The position numbers and the translations under genes were made by a program. From contig JANYCP010000160.1 of the NCBI GenBank assembly GCA_025360265.1, positions 1 through 7,977 on the forward strand: DNA of 7,977 nucleotides, read 5' to 3'. How positions within the stretch are numbered: the stretch's first letter is position 1; every line of letters starts with the position of its first letter. The notes beneath the pieces are model-generated. The model did not search any database, was not told where the DNA came from, and saw only the letters and a list, made by a program, of their open reading frames with translations. Source of the stretch: Gemmatimonadota bacterium (lineage in GTDB: Bacteria > Gemmatimonadota > Gemmatimonadetes > Gemmatimonadales > GWC2-71-9). Positions 1 through 7,078 of the stretch are shown piece by piece.

Positions 1-471
1 CTTCTTGGTCGATGCCGGACGAATAACCAGCGGTCCGCGGCCGGTGCGCGCAAACGGCAGGCTGTTGCGAGCGATGGCCTCGTCGATCAGCCGCGCGACG
101 TTGGGGCGAGCAAGTGTTGACGCACCCTCCATCGGAATGAAGCGAACCAGTTTGGCGGCCCCCCTCAACAATTTTTCGGGATCCGGCAACGTCTTACCGC
201 GATTGAAATACAGCGCAACGCCGTCCGCGCTCGCGCGAATGGCGAGGACTCCATCGTACCCGTTGGCGTTTGGTGAATAGCTGATAACGATCCAATCCTT
301 GTATTGATACACCAGCTCATGGGCCGTGGGCAGACGCTTGTGCAGCGACCGTCGCATGGTGCCAATGAGCCGTTGATGCGCAGACGCTACCTTCGCGATA
401 ATCCCCCGCAGCTCGGCTTCCGCCGATCGTCGCGCCGCCGCGGACTGGGGGCCCAGTTTTGAAGTGCTCAT
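1..471 (-). CDS. DUF1801 (YdhG-like) domain protein, 3' end cut by window edge
   Basis: This frame is open from an ATG at 471-469 to the left edge, giving 157 residues with no stop in the window. The protein fits the DUF1801/YdhG-like family: a helical N-terminus, a PTAHELVYQYKDW stretch (residues 48-60), a strand pair around YDGVLAIRASADGVALYFN (72-90), the family-like RGKTLPDPEKLLRG (91-104), and a C-terminal helix ARLIDEAIARN (126-136). It ends in GPLVIRPASTKK, which resembles the tail of longer family members, so probably only a few residues are missing. It has no signal peptide and should be cytoplasmic. The family's biochemical role is not established. The start is fixed by the ATGA overlap (468-471) with the stop of the upstream propeller gene; AAAGGG lies 9 bases upstream of the ATG (486-481, minus strand). 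Translational coupling is likely. Family assignment is fairly secure; function is not. Confidence 0.8.
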   Translation of the reverse strand, partial: MSTSKLGPQSAAARRSAEAELRGIIAKVASAHQRLIGTMRRSLHKRLPTAHELVYQYKDWIVISYSPNANGYDGVLAIRASADGVALYFNRGKTLPDPEKLLRGAAKLVRFIPMEGASTLARPNVARLIDEAIARNSLPFARTGRGPLVIRPASTKK

Positions 472-3400
472 GGCCGCACGCCCTTTGCCGGCGAAGTGGC
501 GGCACAGACCGGTATTGGCAACATCGGCGCCGCCGCTGCGATCGGCCGAAGATTGTTGCGCGTCAACACAGCATTGAACGCCACGAGATCCTTATCGTTG
601 ATCACACGCCAGGCCGTGATGGCACTCCGCAGGTCGGTGCAGGCATTGACCCAACCGCGACGCATCGACTCATTCGGCGCCATATCACCGGCGTCGTTGG
701 TTCGCAGCTGACCATTCATCGAAAATTTGACGCCTTCACCACCTTCGTTGCCATTGATCGCTGAGAAATTTGCAGCGACCCGTCCGCCACGCCCGCCGCC
801 ACGAGCTGCGGTCGTGATTCCCGGCACGCCGCCGACGCTCGCCAATACCGCGTCAAACGCGGTGGCCGCCGTGGCGACCTCGGCCGAAGGATTGCTGCGC
901 GCCACATTGGCGACTGACTTTCGCATCGCGTCAACCTGGGTCCAGCCGTCCCACGCCTCCCAGGCGCCGTTGTACAGTTTCATTTGCAAATCGTGTTGCG
1001 CCTGAAGATCTGCGAGCGTCGCCGGAGAACGAGGATCGTTCTTGACGGTCACAGTCTGGCGGTAGCTCTTGCCGTCCACCGTGAGCCTGACCGTGTAGAC
1101 GCCCGGTAACGCGATCGGGCCTTCCGGCATGTACACTGTCTCTCCCGGCACGGCATTCAACGTGTAATAGGGGTCGAGGCTGTGACTGAAGGCGGGCGGG
1201 TTGTCGTACCGGATGTCCCAGTTGATCCGGTTCGTTCCGATCGCGGTCGGCAGTGGCTTGGGAACCTTGAGCCAGTAAGGTGGTGTCTGCGGCGGTGGGT
1301 TGGTGTCGGGTGGAATCGGTGCGCTGGAGAAATGCCGTACGGCATTCCCCGCCGCGTCGAGGATATCGATCGTGATGTCGCCGGTGGGTTGCTTGCCGAG
1401 ATAGTAGTAGATGATGGCCCCAACCGGGGGATTCAATGCGTGTGGAACTTCCGGCGGAAACGGCGTGTCTTCGTTCATCTGCCGGCGCACGCGGATGGCA
1501 TCACCCGGCTTGAACAGACGCGCCGGTTCCGCGGCCATGGTCGGCACAACCTGCCGAAGCGGCGAGATATCATCGAGAATCCAGATGCTGCGGCCGTACG
1601 TCGCGACGATGAGATCATTGTCCTTGACGACAATGTCGCGATACGAGGTGTTCGGCAGATTCAGCATCAGCGATTGCCAGTTGTCGCCATCGTCGAACGA
1701 GACATACATCGAGCTCTCGGTGCCCGCGTACAGCAAGCCTGCCTTCTTGGGATCGGCGCGAATCACGTGAGCGTAGCTGCCGCTGACCTGACCGGTGCGC
1801 ATGCCGTTGGCGATCTTCGTCCAGGTCTTGCCATAGTCGTGCGTGCGATAGAAGGATGGAGTCGTTTCGCCAGTGGCACGCAGCGCCACATACATCGTGG
1901 CGGCATCGAGATGCGATGCATCGAGTGACGAGATCGGGCCACGGACATCGGGAATCGAGACGTCGACCCACGTCGCACCGTGATCCCGAGTCAGCTGAAT
2001 CAGGCCGTTGCTCATGCCGGCCCAGAGCAGCCCGGGCGCGAGGCTTGACGAGGACATCGCATTGATCGTCCCCCCGCCGCCGACACCCCCGGATTGGCCA
2101 GCGGCTAGAGCCGACTCTCGGCTCGCCACCCCCAGATCGGGAGAGATTTTGCGCCAATGCATCCCGCCGTCGGTGGTTGACATCACGTACTGAAAGCCGG
2201 CGAATAACTCATGCGGGTTCGTGGCATTGAAGATCAGCGGGTTTTCGTTGTTCCAGCGAAGCCCGAGCGCCGTGTCGACGTTCGGGGAAATGTTCATCCA
2301 CTGCCCGCTGGGGTAAGTGATCTTCATGATGCCGGAGGACAGGTCGGTCGCGTAAATGATCTTCGGATTGAGGGGATCGGACACGATTGGCCCCCGTTCG
2401 TTGCCGGGATTGGGCAGCCAATCGAGCATCGTGATCTGGCCCAGATCGCCGCGAGCGCGAACCGCAATGGCACAGGCATCTTGCTGCGTAGCATAGATCC
2501 AGTACGGCCAGGAATTGTCAACGGAGATGTGGTAGATCTGCGCCGTCTGCTGGTTATACCACAGACTCCAATTGTCGCCCCCGTCCTGCGACACCGTGGC
2601 GCCTTGATCGAGACCCATGAACATCCGCTTGCCGTCCGTCGGATCGAGCCAGAGCACCTGCGGATCATCGCCGCCCGGTGCGCCCTTCCATCCGGAAAAC
2701 GTCTTGCCACCGTCGGTCGAGATGTACGCGGCTGTTGCGATGGTGTACACAATGTCAGGATTGCTGCTGTTAACCCAGACGCCCGAGGTGAAGTTGCCCT
2801 GACCGTTGGCGATGCGGACGTCATTGGCCGCGGTGCGCTCCGGACCGCCGGCGCGAACGTCGCGTTCGGCTGTACGACGCCAGGAATTCCCGCCATCATC
2901 CGAACGATACAGTCCGAAAGTGCCGATCAGGAACATCCGCTGCGCGTTGGTGTGCATCGCGACTGCGACACTCACGCGTCCGGTAAGCTGGGGCAATCCG
3001 TTGCCGGAAATCTCCTTCCAGGTGACACCTTCATCGGTCGACTTGAAGAGATTGGTACCGTTGCCAACGGCGGGACCAGCGCCGCGGCCTCCGCCGCGAC
3101 GAATCGTGGTGGCCAGGATCACGTCAGGGCGATCAAAGGCCCACGCCAGATTCTGCGCGCCGGTGATGCTGTCGACGAACAGTGTTCGAGTCCAGTTCTT
3201 GCCACCGTCCGTGGTACGGAAGACGCCGCGATTTCCATCGGCGATCCGAGCGCTTCCCAGCGCGGCCATGATTACGACATCCGCATTCCTGGGATCGACC
3301 AGCATCAAGGGAATGGCGCGCGTCTTGTCCATGCCGAGATGCTGCCAGCTCTTGCCGGCATCGGTGGACTTGTAGACGCCGTCACCTTCGTTGACGCCGC

Positions 3401-3746
3401 CGGATCCGACGTACACGATGTTGGGATCCGACGGTGCCACCTCGACTGAGCCGATCGACGACACATCCTTGATGGAATCGAAGACCGGGAACCAGGTCAC
3501 CCCAGCACTCGTCGTCTTCCAGACGCCGCCAATCGGCAACCCCATGTAATACACGCCCGGCTGCCCGATCGCACCGGTGACCGCACTGACGCGGCCCGCG
3601 CGGAACGGACCGATGTTGCGCCACTTGAGGCCGGCGATCAGGGAAGGTTCGACTGGCGCGCGCATCGAGACGGCAGCGAGCACCGGCAGTGCGAGGAGCG
3701 AGAGGCGTGACAGCCAACGGCCGGTGACAACGGGCGACCTCAACAT
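468..3746 (-). CDS. Exported Asp-box (BNR/sortilin-type) beta-propeller protein, 1092 aa
   Basis: A basic start and hydrophobic run (residues 10-27, WLSRLSLLALPVLAAVSM) form a signal peptide. Eleven Asp-box-like motifs (S/T-x-D-x-G-x-T/S-W or close variants) begin near residues 78, 127, 178, 236, 282, 343, 386, 524, 586, 635 and 683, for example STDAGKSW, TTDGGKNW and THDYGKTW. The first, TTSAGVTW, lacks the Asp. Such repeats fold as beta-propellers, and this spacing suggests two tandem propellers, as in VPS10/sortilin and GH74-like proteins. A beta-sandwich-like segment follows at about 770-902 (GVYTVRLTVDGKSYRQTVTV), then a helical region at 905-970 and a Gly/Arg-rich linker at 981-990. Databases often call this architecture 'glycosyl hydrolase, BNR repeat', but I see no proven catalytic residues, so the enzymatic role is unproven. 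GAGG (3757-3754) lies 7 bases before the ATG and supports the start. The TGA overlaps the ATG of the DUF1801 gene. Confidence 0.9.
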   Translation of the reverse strand: MLRSPVVTGRWLSRLSLLALPVLAAVSMRAPVEPSLIAGLKWRNIGPFRAGRVSAVTGAIGQPGVYYMGLPIGGVWKTTSAGVTWFPVFDSIKDVSSIGSVEVAPSDPNIVYVGSGGVNEGDGVYKSTDAGKSWQHLGMDKTRAIPLMLVDPRNADVVIMAALGSARIADGNRGVFRTTDGGKNWTRTLFVDSITGAQNLAWAFDRPDVILATTIRRGGGRGAGPAVGNGTNLFKSTDEGVTWKEISGNGLPQLTGRVSVAVAMHTNAQRMFLIGTFGLYRSDDGGNSWRRTAERDVRAGGPERTAANDVRIANGQGNFTSGVWVNSSNPDIVYTIATAAYISTDGGKTFSGWKGAPGGDDPQVLWLDPTDGKRMFMGLDQGATVSQDGGDNWSLWYNQQTAQIYHISVDNSWPYWIYATQQDACAIAVRARGDLGQITMLDWLPNPGNERGPIVSDPLNPKIIYATDLSSGIMKITYPSGQWMNISPNVDTALGLRWNNENPLIFNATNPHELFAGFQYVMSTTDGGMHWRKISPDLGVASRESALAAGQSGGVGGGGTINAMSSSSLAPGLLWAGMSNGLIQLTRDHGATWVDVSIPDVRGPISSLDASHLDAATMYVALRATGETTPSFYRTHDYGKTWTKIANGMRTGQVSGSYAHVIRADPKKAGLLYAGTESSMYVSFDDGDNWQSLMLNLPNTSYRDIVVKDNDLIVATYGRSIWILDDISPLRQVVPTMAAEPARLFKPGDAIRVRRQMNEDTPFPPEVPHALNPPVGAIIYYYLGKQPTGDITIDILDAAGNAVRHFSSAPIPPDTNPPPQTPPYWLKVPKPLPTAIGTNRINWDIRYDNPPAFSHSLDPYYTLNAVPGETVYMPEGPIALPGVYTVRLTVDGKSYRQTVTVKNDPRSPATLADLQAQHDLQMKLYNGAWEAWDGWTQVDAMRKSVANVARSNPSAEVATAATAFDAVLASVGGVPGITTAARGGGRGGRVAANFSAINGNEGGEGVKFSMNGQLRTNDAGDMAPNESMRRGWVNACTDLRSAITAWRVINDKDLVAFNAVLTRNNLRPIAAAAPMLPIPVCAATSPAKGVRP

Positions 3747-3753
3747 CGCGGGG

Positions 3754-3757
3754 CCTC
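3754..3757 (-). promoter_or_regulatory. Shine-Dalgarno site of the propeller gene
   Basis: GAGG on the minus strand, 7 bases upstream of the ATG at 3746-3744. It supports this start, which is also the one that places a signal peptide at the N-terminus. Confidence 0.6.
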
Positions 3758-3793
3758 GCAGTGTCGTTCAGGTGTGCGTCAGGAGGACACCGT

Positions 3794-3822
3794 ACTATCG
3801 CTGCAGATGAAAGACCCCGCAA
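3794..3822 (-). promoter_or_regulatory. Possible sigma-70-type promoter for the propeller/DUF1801 pair
   Basis: On the minus strand, TTGCGG (3822-3817) is followed after 17 bases by GATAGT (3799-3794). They match the -35 consensus at 3 of 6 and the -10 consensus at 4 of 6 positions. The site falls in the short gap between the end of the alkylation-repair remnant (3827) and the propeller start (3746), where a promoter is expected. The match is weak and could be chance. Confidence 0.3.
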
Positions 3823-3826
3823 CCCG

Positions 3827-4199
3827 CTATGACTTCTTCCCGGTGCGGAGTTTCGACTTCACCTCCCGTACCACACGCGTCGCCAGCATGCCATCGTGTT
3901 CACGGAGGAAGGCAGACACCGATGCGCGATCCCATTCCACGAGTGATCGCAGCGCGCCCGTTCAGCGCGACCGTGCAGACGACCGCCGTCCGGCGCAGCC
4001 AGCGATCGCTGGACTTGAGCCAGACATGAATCTGTCGAGTCTGGAGCTGGCCCTCCCGCCAGGCGGGCCCAGCGACGTAGCAAGCGAACGTGTCGACGCT
4101 TGCCCAGTGCGCCAACCCTTGGGCCAACCGCCGCGCGATGCGTTCGTCAGAAGCCTGCGCCCGTCCAATTCCGGCGCTACCTTTTGCTCCCCAGACCAT
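3827..4199 (-). pseudogene. Remnant of an AlkD-like DNA alkylation repair gene (N-terminus lost, internal deletion with frame change)
   Basis: Two minus-strand frames together give a recognisable AlkD-like (HEAT-repeat DNA alkylation repair) protein. The first frame (about 4199-3960) encodes LAHWASVDTFACYVAGPAW, then SSDRWLRRTAVVCTVALN, which match the family's W-x2-VD-x-F, GPAW and W-x-RR-x-A segments. The second frame (3955-3827) encodes ALRSLVEWDRASVSAFL, then LATRVVREVKSKLRTGKKS before TAG at 3829-3827, matching the family C-terminus (REV-x-NKL-x-TG-x-K). The stretch normally between them, about 33-34 residues including the usual DDMVxKAxSW motif, is absent, and the frames are offset, so roughly 98-101 bases were lost. 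The first frame alone runs on to an early TGA near 3900. The N-terminal half is missing: upstream of about 4199 the sequence belongs to the divergent hydrolase gene. Live members excise alkylated bases; this copy should be inactive. The 5' limit is approximate. Confidence 0.75.
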
Positions 4200-4213
4200 C
4201 AAATCGCTACACC

Positions 4214-4217
4214 GGAG
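4214..4217 (+). promoter_or_regulatory. Shine-Dalgarno site deciding the serine hydrolase start
   Basis: GGAG lies 7 bases before the ATG at 4225. The upstream in-frame ATG at 4090 would add 45 residues that overlap the decayed repair gene and bury the signal peptide, so 4225 is preferred. Confidence 0.65.
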
Positions 4218-4224
4218 AACGCCG

Positions 4225-5469
4225 ATGAGGCTCGCCTGGATTGTCGCCATTGCCGCCGCTGCGTCCGTTTCAGCCCAAGCCGCACCGCACCCGGCATTCG
4301 CCCCCGATCGCCTCGTCCGAATCGACAAATTCATGCAGGACTACGTCGACTCCAATCGGATCGGTGGTGCCGTGGCCCTGGTACTCCGCGACGGCAAGGT
4401 CGCCTACCAGAAGGCGGTGGGCTGGGCCGACCAGGATGCCAAGCGCCCCATGACTGCTGACGCCGTGTTCCGCATCGCGTCGCAGAGCAAGGCGATTACC
4501 AGCACCGCAATCCTGATGTTGGTGGAAGAAGGAAAGATTGCCATCAGCGATCCCGTTTCCAGGTTCATTCCGGCATTCGCGCACACACGCGTGATGCTTG
4601 ACACCGGCGGCGTCACCGTCGCCGCGCGACGCCAGATCACCATTCGCGATCTCCTTACCCACACCGCTGGCATCTCGTACGGCACCGATCGCAAGGTCGC
4701 CGCACTCTATTCACCGAAGGCACTCGGACCGGCCGCCGGATGGGGATGGTACACGGCCGACAAGGACGAGCCGATCTGCGAAACAATCGAACGCCTCGCC
4801 ACGCTCCCCTTCGTCGCCCAACCCGGTGAGCGCTTTGTCTACGGCTACAACACCGACATCCTCGGCTGCGTCGTCGAACGCGCCTCCGGCATACCGCTCG
4901 ACAAGTTCGTTCGCGACCGTATTACCGTCCCACTCAAGATGAATGACACCTGGTTCTTCGCTCCCGCTGCCCAGCGCGACCGCGTCGTCGAAGTATTCAT
5001 GAGCGATTCCACCGGCCACGCAGTGCGTGCGCCGGACGGCGCACGAGGCCAGGGGCACTATGTTGACGGGCCACGCCGGGATTTCTCCGGCGGCGCCGGC
5101 ATCCTCTCCACCGCACACGACTACGCTCGCTTCTTGCAAATGATCCTCAATGGCGGACAGCTCGACGGCGCGCGCATCCTCTCGCCGCACACCGTCGACC
5201 TCATGACCCACGACCAGATCGGCAAGCTATTCGGGCAGGATGGGCTGGGTTTCGGCTACGGTTTCGAATCAGTGGAACGCTACGGTGCCGACGGGATGAA
5301 GTCAGTCGGTTCCTTCGGCTGGGGCGGAGCCTACGCCAGCACCTACTCGGTCGATCCGGTGGAACACCTCGTTATGGTTTTCATGATCAATCAGCTGCCA
5401 ATGAGCGCCGACATCGCCGCCAAGTTCCCGACCATGGTGTATTCTGCACTCGTCCAGCGACATCAATAG
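4225..5469 (+). CDS. Exported serine hydrolase, beta-lactamase/class C (EstB-like) fold, 414 aa
   Basis: A signal peptide (MRLAWIVAIAAAASVSAQA, cleavage near residue 19-20) is followed by a serine beta-lactamase-like domain. The nucleophile motif S-x-x-K is SQSK at 86-89 within FRIASQSKAIT. ITIRDLLTHTAGI (138-150) is a family hallmark. The second motif lies in RFVYGYNTDILG (203-214), with Tyr206 as the likely base; it reads Y-G-Y rather than Y-x-N, as in some esterase-like members. FSGGAGILSTAHDYARFLQMIL (287-308) and GWGGAYAS (365-372) follow, the latter standing in the position of the KTG or HxG motif. Family members include beta-lactamases, D-amino-acid peptidases and esterases, and the substrate cannot be read from sequence. 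I favour an esterase or peptidase over antibiotic resistance. It should act in the periplasm or outside the cell. The fucosidase gene starts 10 bases after its stop, implying co-transcription. Confidence 0.92.
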   Translation: MRLAWIVAIAAAASVSAQAAPHPAFAPDRLVRIDKFMQDYVDSNRIGGAVALVLRDGKVAYQKAVGWADQDAKRPMTADAVFRIASQSKAITSTAILMLVEEGKIAISDPVSRFIPAFAHTRVMLDTGGVTVAARRQITIRDLLTHTAGISYGTDRKVAALYSPKALGPAAGWGWYTADKDEPICETIERLATLPFVAQPGERFVYGYNTDILGCVVERASGIPLDKFVRDRITVPLKMNDTWFFAPAAQRDRVVEVFMSDSTGHAVRAPDGARGQGHYVDGPRRDFSGGAGILSTAHDYARFLQMILNGGQLDGARILSPHTVDLMTHDQIGKLFGQDGLGFGYGFESVERYGADGMKSVGSFGWGGAYASTYSVDPVEHLVMVFMINQLPMSADIAAKFPTMVYSALVQRHQ

Positions 5470-5482
5470 GAGCGACTCCGTG
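5468..5482 (+). promoter_or_regulatory. Ribosome binding site and GTG start of the fucosidase, overlapping the upstream stop
   Basis: AGGAG at 5468-5472 shares two bases with the TAG stop (5467-5469) of the hydrolase gene and sits 7 bases before GTG at 5480-5482. This arrangement favours re-initiation by ribosomes finishing the upstream gene and decides the GTG start, which also gives a complete signal peptide. Confidence 0.7.
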
Positions 5483-6796
5483 ATTCTCCGCCGCCTGGTT
5501 GTAGCCCTGACGATCGCCATCGCACCGACGCTCGGCGCACAACAGAACGTGCCAGCCGAACGACTTGCCGCTCGCGAATGGTACCGCGACGCCGGTTTCG
5601 GCATGTTTGTCCACTGGGGCGTCTATTCCCAGCTCGCGCGAGGCGAATGGGTGATGCAGGACCAGAAGCTGCCGATCGGCACGTACGAGTGGCTTGCCGG
5701 CATGTTCAATCCGGTGAAGTTCGATGCGAAGGAATGGGTGGCACTCGCCAAGAGCGCCGGCGTCAAGTACATCACGATTACCTCACGGCATCACGACGGC
5801 TTCGCCATGTTCGCCACCAAGGCGAACAAGTACAACATCGTCGACTGGACCCAGTTCAAGCGCGATCCGATGAAGGAACTGGCCGACGAGTGTCATCGCC
5901 AAGGCATCAAGCTCTTCTTCTATTACTCACAGCTCGACTGGCATCATCCCGATTACTTCCCGCGCGGCGGCACCGGCAAGACCGCTGGTCGTCCGGAAAG
6001 CGGTGACTTCAACAAGTACATCGATTTCATGAACACACAGCTCACCGAGTTGCTCACCAATTACGGCGCGATTGGCGGCATCTGGTTCGACGGCATGTGG
6101 GACAAGCCGGAAGCCAACTGGCGCCTGGCCGAGACGTATGCACTGATCCATCGTTTGCAGCCAACAGCGCTGATCATTCCGAACCATCACAAGGCGCCGC
6201 TGCCCGACGAAGACGCACAGACATTCGAACAGGATCTCCCGGGTGCCAACAGCGCGGGGTTCAATACCACGACCGTCGGCGCACTGCCGCTCGAGACCTC
6301 GCTCACGATGAACGGATCGTGGGGGTTCAACATCACCGATCACAACTGGAAATCGGTGAGTGATATCGAGACGTACCTCGTTCGCGCGGCCGGTGCGAAC
6401 GCGAACCTGCTGCTCAACATCGGCCCGCGTCCCGATGGCACCATCCAGCCGGAAGCCGCTGAGCGCCTGCGTTCCGTCGGACAATGGTTGCAGAAGTACG
6501 GCACCACGATCTACAACACGCGTGGCGGCCCGGTACCGCCGCGGCCATGGGGCGTCACGACGCATCGTGGTGACACGGTGTTTGTCCACGTACTCAAAAT
6601 GCAAGATCGCGTCCTCGCACTCCCCGATTTCGGCGCGCGCATCGTCAGCGCCTCACAGCTCGGCGGCGGCACAGTCACTTTCGCGCAATCGGCGTCGGGA
6701 GTGACGGTGACCCTGCCGGCGGCGGCGGATGATGTCGATCAGGTGATCGTGCTGGTGACGGCGAAAGCGGTAAGAATCGAAAAGCCCTCGTCCTGA
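5480..6796 (+). CDS. Exported alpha-L-fucosidase, GH29 family, 438 aa
   Basis: This enzyme hydrolyses terminal alpha-L-fucose from glycans. A signal peptide (MILRRLVVALTIAIAPTLGA, cleavage near residue 20) leads into a GH29 catalytic barrel. The family motifs are WYRDAGFGMFVHWGVYS (34-50), YITITSRHHDGFAMF (97-111; GH29 has KHHDGF here), and GAIGGIWFDGMW (196-207), where Asp204 is the expected nucleophile. Further on are LETSLTMNGSWGFN (271-284), which may carry the acid/base Glu, and NANLLLNIGPRPDGTI (307-322). A beta-sandwich-like C-terminal region follows from about 350. The length is normal for the family. It starts with GTG 10 bases after the serine hydrolase. The last residues (PSS) and the TGA lie inside the left arm of a palindromic repeat, so the original C-terminus may have been slightly changed. 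Family assignment is secure; linkage preference is unknown. Confidence 0.95.
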   Translation: MILRRLVVALTIAIAPTLGAQQNVPAERLAAREWYRDAGFGMFVHWGVYSQLARGEWVMQDQKLPIGTYEWLAGMFNPVKFDAKEWVALAKSAGVKYITITSRHHDGFAMFATKANKYNIVDWTQFKRDPMKELADECHRQGIKLFFYYSQLDWHHPDYFPRGGTGKTAGRPESGDFNKYIDFMNTQLTELLTNYGAIGGIWFDGMWDKPEANWRLAETYALIHRLQPTALIIPNHHKAPLPDEDAQTFEQDLPGANSAGFNTTTVGALPLETSLTMNGSWGFNITDHNWKSVSDIETYLVRAAGANANLLLNIGPRPDGTIQPEAAERLRSVGQWLQKYGTTIYNTRGGPVPPRPWGVTTHRGDTVFVHVLKMQDRVLALPDFGARIVSASQLGGGTVTFAQSASGVTVTLPAAADDVDQVIVLVTAKAVRIEKPSS

Positions 6797-6869
6797 ACGA
6801 AGTGAGGGACCTCCAGAATCGCTCGCCCGCGGAGCCTGAAGGTCCCTCGCCTTTGGCTCAGGACGAGGG
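6785..6869. repeat. 85-bp imperfect palindrome, likely dispersed palindromic repeat
   Basis: A perfect 12-bp inverted repeat, CCCTCGTCCTGA (6785-6796) and TCAGGACGAGGG (6858-6869), encloses a second perfect 9-bp pair, GAGGGACCT (6804-6812) and AGGTCCCTC (6840-6848), plus CAG/CTG (6814-6816 with 6836-6838). The whole can fold into one long hairpin with a 19-base apical loop (6817-6835). Similar TCCTGA-xCGAAG-x-GAGGGACCT units are, from memory, dispersed in many high-GC genomes as non-coding palindromic repeats. It is not a normal intrinsic terminator, having no T-tract, though it could stabilise the 3' end of the operon mRNA. The left arm contains the fucosidase stop codon. Confidence 0.7.
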
Positions 6870-6900
6870 ATCAGCCCCCTTCACCCTTCGCCACTCACCC

Positions 6901-6929
6901 TTGACGATCTCAACCCCAAGCAATACGTT
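6901..6929 (+). promoter_or_regulatory. Possible sigma-70-type promoter upstream of the terminator
   Basis: TTGACG (6901-6906; 5 of 6 consensus bases) and TACGTT (6924-6929; fits TAnnnT, 3 of 6) are separated by 17 bases. A transcript would begin near 6936, about 70 bases before the intrinsic terminator. It could drive a short RNA or, by read-through, the aminotransferase. No open frame of note lies between it and the terminator. Confidence 0.3.
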
Positions 6930-7006
6930 CCGTTCACAATTGATTTGCCACGTGGTCATTTGCCGCCTATTGCCGCCACGCTAAATAAAGAGCTAAAACG
7001 CGAGAT

Positions 7007-7037
7007 GCCCGGCGGCTCCATTTGCGCCGGGCTTTTT
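7007..7037 (+). terminator. Rho-independent terminator
   Basis: A perfect 8-bp GC-rich stem, GCCCGGCG (7007-7014) with CGCCGGGC (7025-7032), has a 10-base loop and is followed at once by TTTTT (7033-7037). It ends plus-strand transcription from the hydrolase/fucosidase operon or from a short transcript begun near 6936, and it separates these from the aminotransferase 41 bases on. Confidence 0.85.
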
Positions 7038-7078
7038 CGTTCGACAAGGCGGCCTTACTCCATACTGGAGCCGAGGCC

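Noticed and set aside
1331..1346. 16-bp perfect palindrome AATGCCGTACGGCATT inside the propeller gene
   Set aside because: It lies within coding sequence, has no partner copy that I noticed, and one such palindrome in a window of this size is not far from chance expectation.
1182..1928. Plus-strand open frame of 248 codons opposite the propeller gene
   Set aside because: Antisense shadow; composition is Arg/Val-rich with no family resemblance and no ribosome binding site that I noticed.
2211..3449. Long plus-strand open frame (412 codons) opposite the propeller gene
   Set aside because: It is antisense to a well-supported gene with eleven Asp-box motifs, has no recognisable domain, and is the kind of frame that high-GC coding sequence produces by chance.
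4090..4224. Longer N-terminus for the serine hydrolase from ATG 4090
   Set aside because: It would put 45 unlikely residues in front of a clear signal peptide; the ATG at 4225 has a well-placed GGAG.
3774..4460. Plus-strand open frame of 228 codons across the divergent region
   Set aside because: It is Arg/Pro/Ser-rich, runs antisense to the alkylation-repair remnant, and overlaps the true start of the serine hydrolase in another frame. The nearby AGGAGG (3781-3786) is 20 bases from the ATG at 3807, too far to serve it.
6797..6984. Short plus-strand open frame (60 codons, from 6802) after the fucosidase
   Set aside because: It starts inside the palindromic repeat, has no ribosome binding site and no recognisable protein features.
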